Source: Hyalangium ruber
Lineage (GTDB): Bacteria > Myxococcota > Myxococcia > Myxococcales > Myxococcaceae
Length of the DNA: 64,000 bases
Assembly (NCBI RefSeq): GCF_034259325.1
Contig: NZ_JAXIVS010000008.1
Location: forward strand, 1-64,000
Direction: 5' to 3'
The position numbers and the translations under genes were made by a program. The notes under the pieces are model-generated. The model worked only from the letters and a program-made list of their open reading frames with translations. It was not told the DNA's origin and did no database searches. This document shows, one piece after another, positions 6,626-17,872 of this stretch; position 1 is the stretch's first letter; every line of letters begins with the position of its first letter.

Positions 6626-9532
6626 ATGCGCAAGTTCCTCATCGTGGCCGCAGTCCTCGGAGCCGTGGGGCTCGGCCTCTTCATGCTCTCGCGCTGGGGA
6701 GGCTCCCCCGAGGTGTCGAGCCCGGGGCAGCCCTCGGCGTCGCTGAAGCCAGCCGCCACGAAGCTGGGAGCCGAGAGTCCCGAGGACCTCGGCGCGCGAG
6801 GCACCGCGGACGCGGGCAGCACACCGACGCTGGCTCGTCTGCCCTCGGAGGGAGACGGACTGCTGGAGGTAGAGGTACTCGCGGGCGGGCGCCCCGTGCC
6901 GGGTGCCAGCGCGCGGCTGTACTGGCGCGGGGCGAGGGATCCGAACCTTGGCGAGGTGTCCTGGCGCCTGGCGAGCACGGGCACCACGGATGCCCAGGGG
7001 CGCGTCCGCCTCGCCTCGCGGCCCGGCCTCTACCTGGTGGCGGTGCGAGCACCGGGCTACGCGCCACTCAAGCGGGATGTGACGCGCCCCTCTGGCGAGG
7101 TACGCACCTTCCTGAGCCTCACGTTGGAGCAAGGCCAGTCCCTCACTGGCCACACAGTGGTGAAGGGCTCGCGGGAGCCGCTGCCCCTGGTGGAACTCGT
7201 CTTCACGGTACAAAGCCCCCAGCTGCCTCTCTGGCAGGATGCCGAGGCTCCCGCCGAAGAGCGGGCGTACGCCAGCAGTGATGCACGGGGCGCCTTCAGC
7301 GTGGAGGGCCTGGCCTCTGGCAGCTACCTGCTGGAGGCGCGCGCGCCCGGCCATGCGCGAGCGGTGATGCGCAATGTGCGGGTGCCCGCGGCGGGCCCGC
7401 TGACGGTGGCGCTGTCAGTCGCGGGAGTCATCGAGGGCTTCGTCGTGGACGCGCAGGGGCAGCCGGCCGCGGGCGCCGAGGTGCTGCTCGGCGGCTTCGT
7501 CCCCCAGACCGTCTCCACGGGCGAGGGGGGTGGCTTCTCCGTGGAGGTGGAGGCGGGCGACTACACCGTGTCCGCGCGGCGCGGCGAGGAGGCGGGCGCG
7601 CTGGACAGCCCCGTCCCCGTCAGCGCGGGTCAGACGGTGCGCGACGTGCGGGTGCGGCTCGGCCAGGGCGCGGGGGTGGAGGGGCGCGTGGTGGCCCACG
7701 CCACGGGGGCTCCCGTGGCAGAGGCCAAGGTGGACGTCAGCCCCTATGGCGCCAGCGGTGACTCCGGCCGCGCGGTGACGGACAGCCAGGGGCACTTCTC
7801 CGTGGGGGCCCTGGCGCCGGGCAGCTACGATGTGGTGGTGAATGCCCCGGGCTTCGCGCCCCTCACGCGGCGCGGGCTCACGGTGTCCGGGGGCGAGCGC
7901 TTCACCCTGGAACTCGCGCTCACGGCCACTGGCGCCGTGGAAGGCCAGGTGCGGACCGGGGCGGGCCAGCCCGTGGCTGGAGCCCTGGTCACCGCCGGAA
8001 CCCGCTGGGGCGGGCCCCTCGTCGGCGAGCCGGCCGAGTCCCGCACCAACGCCGAGGGGCACTACCGCCTGGAGGGGCTCGGTGTCGGTCGCCTCTACCT
8101 CTCCGCCAGGTGGGAGGGCGCGACGGCTGGGGTGAGCCAGCCCGTGGAGGTGACGGAGGGCGGCACGCAGCGCCTGGACTTCACCCTGGAGGAGACGGGC
8201 ACCGTGGAGGGCGTGGTGCGCGCCGCTCAGGGCGCCCTGCCTTCCTCGCCTTTGACGGTGATGGCCTTTCCCCAGGATGGCGATCGCAGCGGTCCGGCGG
8301 GCATTGGTCAGACGCAGGTGGAGGCCCGTGGCAACTTCACGATGAGTCTCCCACCGGGCACCTATGACTTGTACGTCTCAGAGGAGCGGCGAGGCCTGGG
8401 GCTCCGAAAGCCGAAGCAGGTGCGGGTGGAGGCGGGGAGGACCGTCCAGGCCGAACTGACCTGGCAGAGCGAGGCCCCTGGAACTGACGAGCTTCGGGGC
8501 ATCGTCCTCGAGCCGAGCGGGGCACCTTCTCCGCTGGCCTTCGTCACCCTGTCCATCGAAGGCCAGCGCGGGGGCGTGGGCTCGCTGATCCCCACGGACG
8601 AGGAGGGGCGCTTCTCCATGCCCTTGCCTGCGGGGAGAGGAGGCACCGCCGCGCGCTCCATCACCTTGAGCGCACGCAATGGCGGGCGCATGGCGGAACT
8701 CCATGACGTGAAGCCCGAGGCGGGAGAGGTGGTGGTGCGGCTCCAGCCCGCGGCCTCGATCCAAGGCCGGGTGGTACGCGCGGGCCAGGGCCTTCCGGTG
8801 CGGGGCTTCACCGTCTCCTTCCAGCCGAGGAGCTGGGATCGCTTCCCGCTGGATGACCTGAGCTGGGAGTTCGCGGGTGATCGCTTCGAGCTCCGAGACG
8901 TGCCCGCCGAGCCGCTGGAGCTGGTCGTGCGCACGGCGGACGGCGCTCGGGGTGACGCCCAGGTGTTCCCGGATCCCGGCGCTTCGGTCACGGTGGAAGT
9001 CACGTTGGCGGCCACCGCGGGCGTGCGCGGCCGGGTGGTGGATGCGGCCACCCTGGAGCCCATCTCCGAGGCGTTCATCTTCCTGGAGGGAGAGCGCCCC
9101 ATGAGCATGAATCAGGAGACGGCGAGCGATGGGCGCTTCAAGCTGGATGGGGTTGCGCCAGGCGAGCACACGCTGGTCGTCGTCGCGGGCAGGGAGCGGG
9201 AGCCGGTGCGGCGTCCCATCACGGTGGTGGAGGGCCAGGTCCACGACGTGGGAGACGTTGCCTTGAGCGTGCCCCGAGTTCCCTCTGGCACCATCGGTAT
9301 CCGGGTGAGCCCCGAGGGCGCGCGGATCGTCATCAGCCAGGTGGTGCATGAGAGCCCCGCGGCCCGAGCGGGGCTCGAGGTGGGAGATGTCCTGCTGAGC
9401 GTGGACGGTACGCCCGTCACGGAGCTCATGGACGCCTTCCGGAGGCTGAAGGGGGCCCCCAGCTCGCCGGTGGTACTCACGGTGCGAAGAGAGGGCACGG
9501 AGCAGTCCTTCTCCGTCCTCCGTGCCCCCTGA
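6626..9532 (+). CDS. Membrane-anchored carboxypeptidase-regulatory-repeat protein with PDZ
   Basis: This 968-residue protein has an N-terminal hydrophobic anchor (LIVAAVLGAVGLGLFML). A long array of carboxypeptidase-regulatory-like beta-sandwich modules follows, each about 80-90 residues with the signature G-x-V-x-D/A-x-x-G-x-P-x-x-x-A and T-D-x-x-G-x-F-x-x-x-x-L-x-x-G-x-Y. Examples are GFVVDAQGQPAAGAEVLLGG and GRVVDAATLEPISEAFIFLE. The last 80 residues are a PDZ domain (SPAARAGLEVGDVLLSVDG). Such proteins are probably periplasmic or cell-surface scaffolds; no enzymatic residues are visible. The PDZ could bind C-termini of exported partners. Confidence 0.85.
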   Translation: MRKFLIVAAVLGAVGLGLFMLSRWGGSPEVSSPGQPSASLKPAATKLGAESPEDLGARGTADAGSTPTLARLPSEGDGLLEVEVLAGGRPVPGASARLYWRGARDPNLGEVSWRLASTGTTDAQGRVRLASRPGLYLVAVRAPGYAPLKRDVTRPSGEVRTFLSLTLEQGQSLTGHTVVKGSREPLPLVELVFTVQSPQLPLWQDAEAPAEERAYASSDARGAFSVEGLASGSYLLEARAPGHARAVMRNVRVPAAGPLTVALSVAGVIEGFVVDAQGQPAAGAEVLLGGFVPQTVSTGEGGGFSVEVEAGDYTVSARRGEEAGALDSPVPVSAGQTVRDVRVRLGQGAGVEGRVVAHATGAPVAEAKVDVSPYGASGDSGRAVTDSQGHFSVGALAPGSYDVVVNAPGFAPLTRRGLTVSGGERFTLELALTATGAVEGQVRTGAGQPVAGALVTAGTRWGGPLVGEPAESRTNAEGHYRLEGLGVGRLYLSARWEGATAGVSQPVEVTEGGTQRLDFTLEETGTVEGVVRAAQGALPSSPLTVMAFPQDGDRSGPAGIGQTQVEARGNFTMSLPPGTYDLYVSEERRGLGLRKPKQVRVEAGRTVQAELTWQSEAPGTDELRGIVLEPSGAPSPLAFVTLSIEGQRGGVGSLIPTDEEGRFSMPLPAGRGGTAARSITLSARNGGRMAELHDVKPEAGEVVVRLQPAASIQGRVVRAGQGLPVRGFTVSFQPRSWDRFPLDDLSWEFAGDRFELRDVPAEPLELVVRTADGARGDAQVFPDPGASVTVEVTLAATAGVRGRVVDAATLEPISEAFIFLEGERPMSMNQETASDGRFKLDGVAPGEHTLVVVAGREREPVRRPITVVEGQVHDVGDVALSVPRVPSGTIGIRVSPEGARIVISQVVHESPAARAGLEVGDVLLSVDGTPVTELMDAFRRLKGAPSSPVVLTVRREGTEQSFSVLRAP

Positions 9533-9672
9533 AGCAGGCGGGAGCGGACAGCCGTCAGCTCGCTCGGCAGGTTGTTCCAGCATGTCGCAGGAGTGACGGG
9601 CTCCGGTATCCTTGACACGGGACGGGTGGCCCTCATCCTCGACGTGCCCTCGCTCCTCAAGAAGGCCCACCC

Positions 9673-11382
9673 ATGACGTGGTTCCGAAACCTCTCGATTC
9701 TGACCAAGCTCTTCGGAGCGTTCGTCATTCTGCTGGCCCTCTCCACGGCGATCGGGATCTTCTCGCTCCGGCAACTGTCCTCGTTGCATGGCGCGACCCG
9801 GCGGCTCACCAATGACGAGCTGCCGGCGCTCGCCTCCGTCGCTTCGTTCCATAGCGGTTTCAGGAACTACCGGGTGGCGGAGATGGAGCACATCCTCGCC
9901 ACGGACGCGGAGAAGATGTCGCGGATCGAGCGCCATATGGAACGCTTGCTGGCGGAGATGGTGAAGGCCGCCGAGAAGTACGAGATCCTCATCACGGAGC
10001 CAACGGAGCGCCGCCTCTTCGCCGAGCTAGGGGCGCTCTGGAACGAGTACTCCGCCGAGCATGACAAGGTGCTGGCGCTGTCTCGGAGGAACGAAGACGC
10101 GCAGGCAGAGGCGATCCTCACCGGCCGGTCCGCGCAGATCTTCGAGACCATGACCGCCAAGCAGGATGAGTTGATGGCGCTCCAGCTTCAGGGCAACCAT
10201 GAGGCGACGGCCGCTGCGGAGCGTACTTACGAGGCGGCGCGAGGCTTGATCGTCACGCTGATCCTGGCGGGAGCCGTGCTGGGCCTCGCCCTGTGCCTGT
10301 CCATCGCCTGGAGCATCTCGCGCCCGCTCGCGGAGGCCGTGAGGGTGGCCGGCCGCATCGCCGAGGGAGACCTGACGGTGCGAATCGAGGCCACGGGGGA
10401 CGATGAGCCGGGCCGGCTGCTGAAGGGCATGGGGGCCATGGCGCAGCGGCTGGCGCAGGTCATCGGGGAGGTGCGGGAGGGCGCGGCGGCGCTGGCCTCC
10501 GCGGCGGGGCAGGTCTCCTCCTCCTCGCAGACCCTGTCGCAGGGCACCTCGGAGCAGGCCAGCAGCGTGGAGGAGACGACGGCGAGCCTGGAGCAGATGA
10601 GCGCCACGATCGAGCAGAACAGCCAGCACAGCCGGCAGATGGAGCAAATGGCGCTCGAGGGCGCGCGGCAGACGAAGGAGAGCGGCGAGGCGGTGAAGGC
10701 GACGGTGGAGGCGATGAACACGATCGCGGAGAAGATCGGCATCATCGAGGAGATCGCCTACCAGACGAACCTGCTGGCGCTGAACGCGGCGATCGAGGCC
10801 GCGCGGGCGGGAGAGCACGGCCGGGGCTTCGCGGTGGTGGCGACGGAGGTGCGCAAGCTGGCGGAGCGCAGCCAGACGGCGGCCAAGGAGATCAGCGGCC
10901 TGGCGGGCACGAGCGTGAAGGTGGCCCAGCGCAGCGGCGAGCTGCTGGGGGAGCTGGTGCCGTCGATCCAGAAGACGACGCAGCTGGTGCAGGAGGTGGT
11001 GGCGGCCAGCGGGGAGCAGGCCGCGGGGGTAGGGCACATGAACCGGGCGATGGTGCATGTGGATCAGGTGACGCAGCGCAACGCCTCCGCGGCGGAGGAG
11101 CTGTCGGGGACGGCCGAGGAGCTGTCCGCGCAGGCAGAGACGCTGCAGCAGCTCGTGGCGTACTTCAAGGTGAGTGACAGAGAGGGCAGGAGGCCCTGGA
11201 CCGAGCTAGCCCGGCAGAGCGTGAGGCGGCCGGGAGCGGGTGGGCAGGGCGGCCCTGGCGCTTGGAGCCTGCCTCCCCCCGCGCAGGGCTTGAAGGCCGC
11301 CAGTCAGGCAGAGACGTCCCAGGCGAGCGAGGCGGGCCAGCACCCGCTGTCCGCCGAGGATCGTGAGTTCAGGCGCTTCTAA
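9673..11382 (+). CDS. Methyl-accepting chemotaxis protein
   Basis: The 569-residue receptor has TM1 at about residues 12-31, a periplasmic four-helix-bundle sensor of about 155 residues (4HB_MCP type) and TM2 at about 191-214. A HAMP domain runs to about 266 ([20 protein letters not shown]) and a long signalling coiled coil follows. The hairpin tip that contacts CheA/CheW is intact ([20 protein letters not shown], then [20 protein letters not shown]). After the coiled coil there is a proline/serine/glutamine-rich tail of about 70 residues ending EFRRF, which could tether adaptation enzymes. The ligand is unknown and no che genes are in the window, so this is an orphan receptor. Confidence 0.95.
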   Translation: MTWFRNLSILTKLFGAFVILLALSTAIGIFSLRQLSSLHGATRRLTNDELPALASVASFHSGFRNYRVAEMEHILATDAEKMSRIERHMERLLAEMVKAAEKYEILITEPTERRLFAELGALWNEYSAEHDKVLALSRRNEDAQAEAILTGRSAQIFETMTAKQDELMALQLQGNHEATAAAERTYEAARGLIVTLILAGAVLGLALCLSIAWSISRPLAEAVRVAGRIAEGDLTVRIEATGDDEPGRLLKGMGAMAQRLAQVIGEVREGAAALASAAGQVSSSSQTLSQGTSEQASSVEETTASLEQMSATIEQNSQHSRQMEQMALEGARQTKESGEAVKATVEAMNTIAEKIGIIEEIAYQTNLLALNAAIEAARAGEHGRGFAVVATEVRKLAERSQTAAKEISGLAGTSVKVAQRSGELLGELVPSIQKTTQLVQEVVAASGEQAAGVGHMNRAMVHVDQVTQRNASAAEELSGTAEELSAQAETLQQLVAYFKVSDREGRRPWTELARQSVRRPGAGGQGGPGAWSLPPPAQGLKAASQAETSQASEAGQHPLSAEDREFRRF

Positions 11383-11542
11383 GCGGTAGACGGTGGTTCA
11401 ACGGTCACGGCCGTCGAGCGCGAGCAGCTCCGGCTGTGGAACCTATGGCGGCACATTGACTCACCGCGCAATGACAACCTGAGAAGTCGGCTGCTAGACA
11501 GCGCCGAAACCTGAATCAACTTTCAACTTCGGAGGGGTTGTC

Positions 11543-13936
<2,394 letters not shown>

Positions 13937-13967
13937 CGCGAAGCGGTGTCCGGGATATAGGGCGGGG

Positions 13968-15212
13968 GTGACTTCCACCTCCGCCCCTGTTCCACCCATC
14001 AGCGCTCTTCGCCTTCCCGGCTACGTCGCATTCCTCGCGACGTTCATGCTGGCGATGATGGCCGACAACATCGAGCACGTCATCAGCTACTGGGTGGCGT
14101 TCCAGAAGTTCCACTCGCCGGCGCTGGGTGGCTTCGCGGTCGTCTCGCACTGGTTGCCCTTCCTGCTGCTCTCGGTGCCCGTCGGGGCGCTGAATGACCG
14201 CTTCGATTCACGGCGGCTCATTCAAATGGGGATGGTGCTCTTCATCCTCGCGTCGCTGGGCTGGGGCTACTTCTTCGTCACGGACTCGCTGAAGGTCTGG
14301 CATGCGATGGTGCTCCTCACGCTCCATGGGGGCGCGGGCGTGCTCTGGAACACCTCCAGCCAGATGCTGCTCTACGACATCGTCGGGCCCGCCTCGCTGG
14401 CCAGCGCCGTGCGGTTGAACGCGACGGCACGCTACCTCGGGGTGCTGGTGGGCCCTGGCGTCGGCAGCCTCATCATGCGCACGCTGGGGCCGACATACGG
14501 CATCTTCCTCAACGTCGTCTTCTATCTGCCCCTGGCCATCTGGCTCATCCGCGCGCCGTATGGCCGCCACTACCGCGGCGTCGAGGCGGGGCCCAAGCGT
14601 GCGGTGAGAGGCCTCGCCGACATCCTCCAGACGGTGCGAGACGTCCGTGGCCTTCCCATCGTGTCCGGCATGGTGCTGCTCGCGGGCGCCGCGTCGTTCT
14701 TCATCGGCAACAGCTACCACGCGCAAATGCCGGGCTTCGCCGATGACCTTGGGCATGGAGATCCGGGCGCGGCCTACACAGCCCTGCTCGGCGCCGATGC
14801 CGCTGGCGCGCTGCTCGCCGGCATTCTCCTCGAGACGCGTGGAAGCTGGCTTCGGATGACGCCCACGGCCGCGATGACGCTCGCGCTTCTGTGGGGGAGC
14901 GCGCTCTTCGCCTTCGCGACGGTACACGTCTACGCGGTGGCGATCGTGCTGCTCTTCGCCGCGGGGTTCTTCGAACTCTCGTTCAGCAGCATGGCGCAGG
15001 CCCTGGTGCAGATGAATGCCCCCGACGCGATCCGGGGCCGCGTGCTCGGGCTCTTCGCGATGGCGGCGCTGGGCCTTCGCGCTTTCAGCGGCATCGTGGT
15101 GGGCCTGCTGGGGAGCGTGGTGGGAACCCACGTCTCTCTGGGCATCGCTGCCGCGGGTTTCGTCGCAGTCATCGCGTTCCTCTTCTGGAGGACGAGGCCT
15201 GCGACGAGGTGA
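13968..15212 (+). CDS. MFS transporter, EntS-like (MFS_3)
   Basis: The roughly 414-residue product has about twelve hydrophobic segments. It resembles the MFS_3 group that contains the enterobactin exporter EntS: SVPVGALNDRFDSRRLIQMG is the loop 2-3 motif, SASAVRLNATARYLG-like and LVGPGVGSLIM lie mid-protein, and IRGRVLGLFAMAALGLRAF lies near the C-terminus. The GTG at 13968 with GGGCGGGGG just before it is chosen, because the frame upstream of it overlaps the TonB receptor gene. Proximity to that receptor is the only pointer to a substrate and makes siderophore export plausible but unproven. Confidence 0.8.
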   Translation: MTSTSAPVPPISALRLPGYVAFLATFMLAMMADNIEHVISYWVAFQKFHSPALGGFAVVSHWLPFLLLSVPVGALNDRFDSRRLIQMGMVLFILASLGWGYFFVTDSLKVWHAMVLLTLHGGAGVLWNTSSQMLLYDIVGPASLASAVRLNATARYLGVLVGPGVGSLIMRTLGPTYGIFLNVVFYLPLAIWLIRAPYGRHYRGVEAGPKRAVRGLADILQTVRDVRGLPIVSGMVLLAGAASFFIGNSYHAQMPGFADDLGHGDPGAAYTALLGADAAGALLAGILLETRGSWLRMTPTAAMTLALLWGSALFAFATVHVYAVAIVLLFAAGFFELSFSSMAQALVQMNAPDAIRGRVLGLFAMAALGLRAFSGIVVGLLGSVVGTHVSLGIAAAGFVAVIAFLFWRTRPATR

Positions 15213-15284
15213 CGAACCCTCGGGTGAGAGGTGGGCGGTCACTGTAGGGCATCGCCGGATATGTCGGGTCTCGCCGTTTAAGCT

Positions 15285-15308
15285 AAATTAGTGGGACTTT
15301 CTTAATTT
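15285..15308. promoter_or_regulatory. AT-rich inverted repeat upstream of protease operon
   Basis: AAATTA (15285-15290) and TAATTT (15303-15308) form a symmetric pair with a 12-base spacer inside a markedly AT-rich patch about 105 bp before the metallopeptidase start. It could be an operator or part of the promoter; no regulator is identified. Confidence 0.3.
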
Positions 15309-15413
15309 ATTGGAGTTCAAAGATAGAATGCTCTATGAGGTCTGGACTCTTTCCCGACGCGTCCGTGCTGGGCCCGTGGGAAGGACCGATTCAGAACCAG
15401 AGGGGAAACGGGC

Positions 15414-16181
15414 ATGTTCAAGAAAGCGGCAGTTCTCGTGGCGAGCTGTGGGGCGTTGCTGTCCGGCTGCGGTACCGAACCGCAGACCGAGAACGAGGAG
15501 ATCATCTCCAACCTGGTCGAGGCCGGCTTCCCGGCCAGCGACATCATGGTCTCCGAGGGCTCCGTGTACGTGGGGCGTGATGCTCACGTGACCCTCGATG
15601 CGTCCCGGGAGATGCTCCAGGCTGGCAGTGAGGGCCCGGAGCAGTACCGGACGACCAATCTCGTCGGCACCAGCGTGACGAAGATCTGCGTCGTTCCCAC
15701 CACCCAGTTCAACAGCTACAGCCGGCTCAGCGCGGGGCTCGATCTGGCCATCGCCAACTACAACAGCCTGGGACTCCGCCTGACCTTCGCGCGTGGCTCG
15801 GGCTCCGGCTGCACCGCGACCATCAGCGCGAAGACCATGAGCGGCACCGGCGGCTCCGCAGGCTTCCCCACGGGTGGCAAGCCCTACGGAACCATCAATA
15901 TCGGCACCGGGCTGCAGAGCTACAGCGAGGACGTGAACGAGCACGTCATTACCCACGAGCTGGGCCACGCGATCGGCTTCCGCCACACGGACTACTACAA
16001 TCGGTCCATTAGCTGCGGCTCCGGCGGCGACGAGGGCGCCTCGAACGTGGGAGCCATCCACATCCCCGGGACGCCGACCACTGCCACGGTGGGCGGGTCG
16101 GTCATGAACTCCTGCTTCCGCTCGACCGAGTCCGGCGAGTGGACCAACTCTGACAAGACCGCGCTGAACGCCCTCTACTGA
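15414..16181 (+). CDS. Lipoprotein zinc metallopeptidase (M57 / HEIGH-like)
   Basis: The 255-residue precursor has a lipobox (VASCGALLSGC). The zinc signature HELGHAIGFRH places zinc ligands at about H181, H185 and H191 with E182 as the catalytic base. It fits the extended HExxHxxGxxH metzincin-type site of the myxobacterial dual-action HEIGH peptidases (PF12388). The upstream part (TKICVVPTTQFNSYSRLSAG, LRLTFARGSG) matches the architecture I recall for this family. It is probably exported and membrane-anchored. The serine-protease lipoprotein gene begins 3 bp after the stop, so the two are almost surely one operon. Confidence 0.85.
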   Translation: MFKKAAVLVASCGALLSGCGTEPQTENEEIISNLVEAGFPASDIMVSEGSVYVGRDAHVTLDASREMLQAGSEGPEQYRTTNLVGTSVTKICVVPTTQFNSYSRLSAGLDLAIANYNSLGLRLTFARGSGSGCTATISAKTMSGTGGSAGFPTGGKPYGTINIGTGLQSYSEDVNEHVITHELGHAIGFRHTDYYNRSISCGSGGDEGASNVGAIHIPGTPTTATVGGSVMNSCFRSTESGEWTNSDKTALNALY

Positions 16182-16184
16182 GCG

Positions 16185-16952
16185 ATGGTGCGACAGCCCC
16201 CTGGTTCGTTCACCACTCCGTGGGGGCTGATCCTCGCGGGCACCGTTCTCCTGGGTGTTACTGCCTGTGGAGATGCGGTGCCCGCGGCTCCTCTGGTCTG
16301 CTCGGATCCGAAGCAGCCGGAGGTGCGCAGTCTGTGGCAGTGCGGCCCGAGCCTCGATTTCACCCCCATCAACCGCTACCAGGGCGAGTTCGCTGACGTC
16401 CAGGACAGGGAAGACGCGGTCGTCCTGGTCGAAGGACGCTGCACCGGGACGCTGATCGAAGCGAGCGCGGGACCGGTGGTGATAACGGCGGGGCACTGCG
16501 TTGGGCTCGGGGATCGGCTATTGCTGGTCTTCAACTTCGAGGACGAGCCCGACGGAGACCCGCTGATCACCGAGGGCACTGTCATCGAGCAAGCGCTTGA
16601 GCCCGACTATGCGCTCATCCAGCTCGACGTGCTTCCCGCGGTCACGCCGGCCTTGCTGACGACCCAGGTCAGCGAGCGGTTGGCGATCATCCAGCACCCC
16701 CGGGGCTACCCCAAGGTCATCGCCGAAGGCAGCTTCCTGGACTCATGTAATCAGCTTGTCTACTACACGGACCTGGACACCCTGGTAGGGAGCTCCGGCG
16801 CTGGCGTGCTCAACCGTCAAGGCCACCTGCTGGGCATCCACACCGACGGCGATTGCGATGAAAAAGGCGGCGGATCCAACCGAGGCTGGACCGCGGAAGT
16901 GATCGTCGAAGCGTCCCCATACCTGCAGAGCGTCGACATCGCCGACCGCTGA
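16185..16952 (+). CDS. Lipoprotein trypsin-like serine protease
   Basis: The 255-residue protein has a signal and lipobox (LAGTVLLGVTAC). A chymotrypsin-fold protease domain follows with the full triad: H104 in VITAGHCV, D141 in DYALIQLD and S204 in VGSSGAGVLN. The spacing is that of bacterial trypsin-like / V8-like enzymes. It lies 3 bp after the metallopeptidase stop, with no good ribosome binding site of its own, so translational coupling is likely. The pair suggests cooperating extracytoplasmic proteases, for example one activating the other, but that is inference. Confidence 0.85.
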   Translation: MVRQPPGSFTTPWGLILAGTVLLGVTACGDAVPAAPLVCSDPKQPEVRSLWQCGPSLDFTPINRYQGEFADVQDREDAVVLVEGRCTGTLIEASAGPVVITAGHCVGLGDRLLLVFNFEDEPDGDPLITEGTVIEQALEPDYALIQLDVLPAVTPALLTTQVSERLAIIQHPRGYPKVIAEGSFLDSCNQLVYYTDLDTLVGSSGAGVLNRQGHLLGIHTDGDCDEKGGGSNRGWTAEVIVEASPYLQSVDIADR

Positions 16953-17013
16953 CGTGGCCATTGCATCCTTCCTCCGGGCTCGCAGTGATGGAGCCTTCGG
17001 CGGCGCTGGGCGC

Positions 17014-17865
17014 TCAGAGCAGCTGCTCGAGCTGCTTCTCATCGAAGCCGAGGACGAGCGTGCCCTTCACGTCGATGACCGGCACGCCGCGAGGGGACTT
17101 CTTGGCCGCCGCGGCCTTGTTGGCGAGTTCGGCTGCGGCATCCGGATCCTTCTCGACGTCCCTCTCCACGAAGGCCACACCGCGTGCCTTCAGCCAGGCC
17201 TTGGCTCGCTTGCAGTACCCGCACCACGCCGTGGTGTAGATCACCACGCCCTCGGATCTGGCCTCAGCCCGAGAGCCGGTTCGGCGCGAGGGGTTCTTCG
17301 TCGCCTCCTCCTGCGCCCGCGCGAGCTGCTTCTCGAGGTCCTTCAGCGTCGATAGGCCCGTTGCTTTCTCCTGGTGCTCCTTCCTGGCGCGTTTGCGCAG
17401 CTCCAGGGCCTTCGCGCTCTTGGCGGCGGGCCCTTTCACTGCTTCGAGATGGGAGAGGGCGACGTCCCACTCCGCGGCCTCGACCGCGAGCTCGGCCCGG
17501 AAGAGGTGGCCGGCGTCGCTGCGCGGGGCTGACTCCAGCCACCGGTCGGCGTACTTCTCTGCGTCTTCGAACTGCTCGAGGGCGCGGCTCGCACGCGCGG
17601 CGGTCTCGAGCACCCCTGCGTGCGCCTTGCCGTACTTCTCCGCCATGCGCGCAAGCTGGAGCGCCATGACGGCATCCTTCTTCGTCAGCGCCTTCCTGGC
17701 TGCGTCCGCCAGCACGTCTGCCGCCGCCGGGTGCTCTGCCTCTGGAAGTTGCTGGCCCTCGAGCGCGAAGTAGACGTCATCGATGCGGCCCGCCTTCAAG
17801 TGGGACTTCGCTTCATCGAGGGGCGGCGAGGCCGCGAAGACCATGGCGATCAAGAGCGCGTGCAT
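17014..17865 (-). CDS. Exported TPR-like protein with C-terminal glutaredoxin domain
   Basis: From the ATG at 17865 the 283-residue product begins with a short signal-like stretch (MHALLIAMVFAASPP). Helical repeats rich in alanine and charged residues follow, probably degenerate TPRs at about 18-150, then a charged coiled linker. The C-terminal glutaredoxin-type domain reads VVIYTTAWCGYCKRAKAW (redox pair CGYC at about 215-218), then a GVPVIDV cis-proline strand and LVLGFDEKQLEQLL. Glutaredoxins are normally cytoplasmic, so an exported fusion is unusual. The gene begins 7 bp after the aldo/keto reductase stop and is probably co-transcribed with it. Confidence 0.8.
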   Translation of the reverse strand: MHALLIAMVFAASPPLDEAKSHLKAGRIDDVYFALEGQQLPEAEHPAAADVLADAARKALTKKDAVMALQLARMAEKYGKAHAGVLETAARASRALEQFEDAEKYADRWLESAPRSDAGHLFRAELAVEAAEWDVALSHLEAVKGPAAKSAKALELRKRARKEHQEKATGLSTLKDLEKQLARAQEEATKNPSRRTGSRAEARSEGVVIYTTAWCGYCKRAKAWLKARGVAFVERDVEKDPDAAAELANKAAAAKKSPRGVPVIDVKGTLVLGFDEKQLEQLL

Positions 17866-17872
17866 GTCGGCA

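Noticed and set aside
9612-9640. TTGACA as a -35 box for the chemotaxis receptor gene
   Set aside because: No acceptable -10 sequence is found at 16-18 bases, so a sigma-70 promoter is not supported.
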